The translations under genes and the position numbers were made by a program. From Lacunisphaera limnophila (GTDB lineage: Bacteria > Verrucomicrobiota > Verrucomicrobiia > Opitutales > Opitutaceae): a stretch of DNA of 64,000 bases. Positions 62,004 through 64,000 of the stretch are shown here, in pieces. The notes under the pieces were generated by a model that was given only the letters and a program-made list of their open reading frames with translations, did no database searches and had not been told where the DNA came from. The first letter of the stretch is position 1, and each line of letters begins with the position of its first letter. The stretch spans positions 3,797,501 through 3,861,500 of the forward strand of contig NZ_CP016094.1 in the NCBI RefSeq assembly GCF_001746835.1. Reading direction: 5' to 3'.

Positions 62004-64000
62004 ATGCCGCCCCTCCTTCGTTTCGCCCTGCGCCAGCTGCTCAAGAACCCCGGCTTCACCGCCACGGTCACCCTCGTGCTGGCCCTCGGCATCGGCGCCA
62101 CGACGGCGATCTTCAGCGTCGTTCACGCCGTCCTCCTCAACCCCTTCCCCTACCAGGACGGCAACCAGATCCTCTTCGTCGGTTCCAGCCGGCTCGACCA
62201 GCCCGGCAGCCAGATGCCGGTTGCCTACCCGGACTACCTCGAGTGGCGCCAGCAGGTGAAGACCGTCGAGCACCTTGGCTTCGCCAGCGGCAGCGCCGTC
62301 ACCCTCACCGGCATCCCCGAACCGGCCGTCTTGCGCAACGGTGCCATCTCCGCCGCCGTATGGCCCCTGCTCGGCCTCCCGCCCGTGCTGGGCCGCGTGT
62401 TCACCGAGGCCGAGGACGCGGTCGGCGCCGCCCCGGTCGCCGTGCTCAGTCACGCCACCTGGCAGCGGCGCTTCCAGGGTGACCCGGGCGTCCTCGGCCG
62501 GCTTATCATCCTCGATGGCAAATCCTACACCGTCATCGGCGTGATGCCCCCCGTCTTCAAGTTCTGGGCGGCCGACGTCTGGACCCCCGTCGGGCTCCAA
62601 GCCGACACCGACATCATGCGCAGCCGGCTCATGCGCATGGACACCTGGGTCGTCACCCGCGCCCGGCCCGGCCTGGGCAAGGACGATGTGCAGACGGAAC
62701 TCGACCTGCTCGCCCGCCAGCTGGCGCTGCAGTTCCCCGAAACCAACAAGGATGTCGGCGTGGCCATCCGCTTCCTCGCGGAGTCCGTCGCCGGCCCGTT
62801 CCGCGACCCACTGCTGGGGCTGCTCTTTGCCGTGGCCTGCGTGCTTCTCATCGCGTGCGCCAACGTTGCCAACCTGCTGCTGGCGCGCACCAGCGCCCGC
62901 CGCCGCGAGTACGCGGTGCGCGCCGCCTTGGGCGCCAGCCGAGGCCAGCTCCTCCGGCAGACCCTCGTCGAGAGCCTGCCCCTCGCTCTGCTCGGCGGGG
63001 GCGCCGGCCTCGTCGTCGCCGTCTGGGGCCTCGACGGCCTGCTCGCCATCCTGCCTCAGGACGCTGTGCCGGCCGAGGCGCAGATCCGCGTCAACGGCCC
63101 GGTCATGCTCTTTTCCCTCGCCGTCACCCTTGGGACGCTGCTGCTCTTCGCCCTCTTCCCGGCGCTGGAAGGCTCCCGCGCCGCCGTCAGCCCCGCCCTC
63201 TCCGAGGGCAGCCGCGGCACGGCCAGCCGGGCCACGGGTCGGATCCGCGCCGGCCTCATCATCGCGGAGGTTGCCCTCTCCCTCATGCTGCTGGTCGGGG
63301 CCGGCCTGCTTATCCGCAGCCTGCAGCAAATCAGCGCGGTCGATGTCGGCTTCGACCGGCACAACCTCCTCGCCATCCCCCTCCAGCTCCCCGAGGCGCG
63401 TTACGCCGGCAGCGAGCAGGCCACGACCTTCTTCGAGGACGCCGTGACCCGCCTGCAGGACCTGCCCGCAATCGCCGCGGTCGCCGCGACCACAAACGCA
63501 CCCTTTATCGGCGGCTCGGGCATGCCGCTGGCCGTCGAGGGCCGGGCCTACCAGGACCTCAACGAGATCCGCGGCGTTCAGTTCTCGCTCGTGACCCGCG
63601 ACTACTTCCGCGCCCAGGGCCTGCCGCTGCGCCGCGGCCGCGTGTTCGATGACACCGACCGGGCCGGCTCCCAGCCGGTGATCATCCTCAACGAGGCCGC
63701 CGCGAAGGAATTCCTCCCCGGGGTCGACCCCCTCGGCAAGCGCGTGATGCTCGGCGCCCCCGAGCATCTGCTCACGCCTGGCATGCTCCCGCCCGGATTC
63801 GATACTTTCCAATGGGCCACCGTCGTCGGCGTTGTGCGCGACGCCCGTCATTTCGGCCAAGCCGGCGATCCGCCGCCCGCCGCCTTCATCCCCGTGCGGC
63901 AGGGCTGGGACTACCCGCAGATGCGCCGCTTCATGATCTTGCTCATCCGCACCCACGGCGAGCCCACCGCCGCCGTGCCCGTCCTGCGCGAGATTCTCAA
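62004..64000 (+). CDS. MacB/FtsX-type permease, ADOP-like, copy 3 (cut by window edge)
   Basis: 665 codons are visible with no stop before the window end. It starts MPPLLRFALRQLLKNPGFTA at 62004, 7 nt after the stop of copy 2. It has the N-terminal helix, first MacB-type core, FtsX signature ACANVANLLLARTSARRREYAVRAALGASRGQLLRQTLVESLPLALLG and most of the second core. The terminal helices lie outside the window. Close spacing suggests co-transcription with copy 2. Confidence 0.9.
   Translation, partial: MPPLLRFALRQLLKNPGFTATVTLVLALGIGATTAIFSVVHAVLLNPFPYQDGNQILFVGSSRLDQPGSQMPVAYPDYLEWRQQVKTVEHLGFASGSAVTLTGIPEPAVLRNGAISAAVWPLLGLPPVLGRVFTEAEDAVGAAPVAVLSHATWQRRFQGDPGVLGRLIILDGKSYTVIGVMPPVFKFWAADVWTPVGLQADTDIMRSRLMRMDTWVVTRARPGLGKDDVQTELDLLARQLALQFPETNKDVGVAIRFLAESVAGPFRDPLLGLLFAVACVLLIACANVANLLLARTSARRREYAVRAALGASRGQLLRQTLVESLPLALLGGGAGLVVAVWGLDGLLAILPQDAVPAEAQIRVNGPVMLFSLAVTLGTLLLFALFPALEGSRAAVSPALSEGSRGTASRATGRIRAGLIIAEVALSLMLLVGAGLLIRSLQQISAVDVGFDRHNLLAIPLQLPEARYAGSEQATTFFEDAVTRLQDLPAIAAVAATTNAPFIGGSGMPLAVEGRAYQDLNEIRGVQFSLVTRDYFRAQGLPLRRGRVFDDTDRAGSQPVIILNEAAAKEFLPGVDPLGKRVMLGAPEHLLTPGMLPPGFDTFQWATVVGVVRDARHFGQAGDPPPAAFIPVRQGWDYPQMRRFMILLIRTHGEPTAAVPVLREIL

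Noticed and set aside
1-64000. CRISPR arrays, rRNA genes, insertion sequences
   Set aside because: No regularly spaced direct repeats, no rRNA-like segments and no transposase frames were found on either strand.

Overview
The window looks like a piece of a high-G+C chromosome of a Verrucomicrobiota bacterium, most likely Opitutaceae-like. This is inference from several features together: a PEP-CTERM protein, a rhombosortase next to its GlyGly-CTERM substrate, an array of large MacB/FtsX-type (ADOP-like) permeases, weak Shine-Dalgarno use, and many short palindromic repeats. No rRNA, transposase, integrase or CRISPR array is visible.

Region 1 (1-8588) is an accessory block with visibly lower G+C (roughly half by eye, against about two thirds elsewhere). 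It ends at a tRNA-Glu(CUC) gene (8589-8663), a classic island attachment point. It holds a leftward, tightly packed seven-gene run: a SRPBCC protein, a NitT/TauT-type ABC importer (binding protein, ATPase, permease), an unusual histidine-kinase-like protein, an unusual receiver-like protein, and a third protein cut by the window edge. Next to it are an orphan 107-residue protein and a rightward pair of tiny genes (51 aa acidic; 32 aa with two C-D-G-x-C motifs) closed by a strong terminator. A GACAATTGTC-type palindrome precedes each of the three transcription units, so they probably form one regulon. I recognise no described system with this content, and it is the main candidate for something new.

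Region 2 (8700-32750) is mostly housekeeping: ndk, an Fe-S photolyase with a DUF2256 partner, a second photolyase, glgA, RNase R, a divergent IMP dehydrogenase, a secreted matrixin-rhombosortase operon, a divergent PurA, small YCII and SRPBCC genes, a SulP transporter with a DUF1275 protein, ruvC, a TPR membrane protein, a PEP-CTERM protein, a TauE/SafE exporter, recF and a cyclophilin.

Region 3 (32934-49745) is a complete nitrate assimilation locus. A LysR regulator is divergent from a signal-less NrtA-like protein (possible NasS-type sensor), Tat-exported NrtA, a NrtS-like small membrane protein, NrtB, two ATPases, an outer-membrane porin, NirA nitrite reductase, a CysJ-like diflavin reductase, a DmsB-DmsC fusion, the molybdenum nitrate reductase, a MOSC protein and MobA. 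Nitrate would enter through the porin and ABC importer, be reduced to nitrite by NasA and to ammonium by NirA. Several of these genes carry palindromic REP/REPIN-type repeats inserted in frame and translated.

Region 4 (49702-64000) holds a membrane hybrid histidine kinase, alanine dehydrogenase, a dihydrofolate reductase, a DUF2892 protein, a gamma carbonic anhydrase, a NupC nucleoside transporter and three consecutive ADOP-like permeases, the last cut by the window edge.
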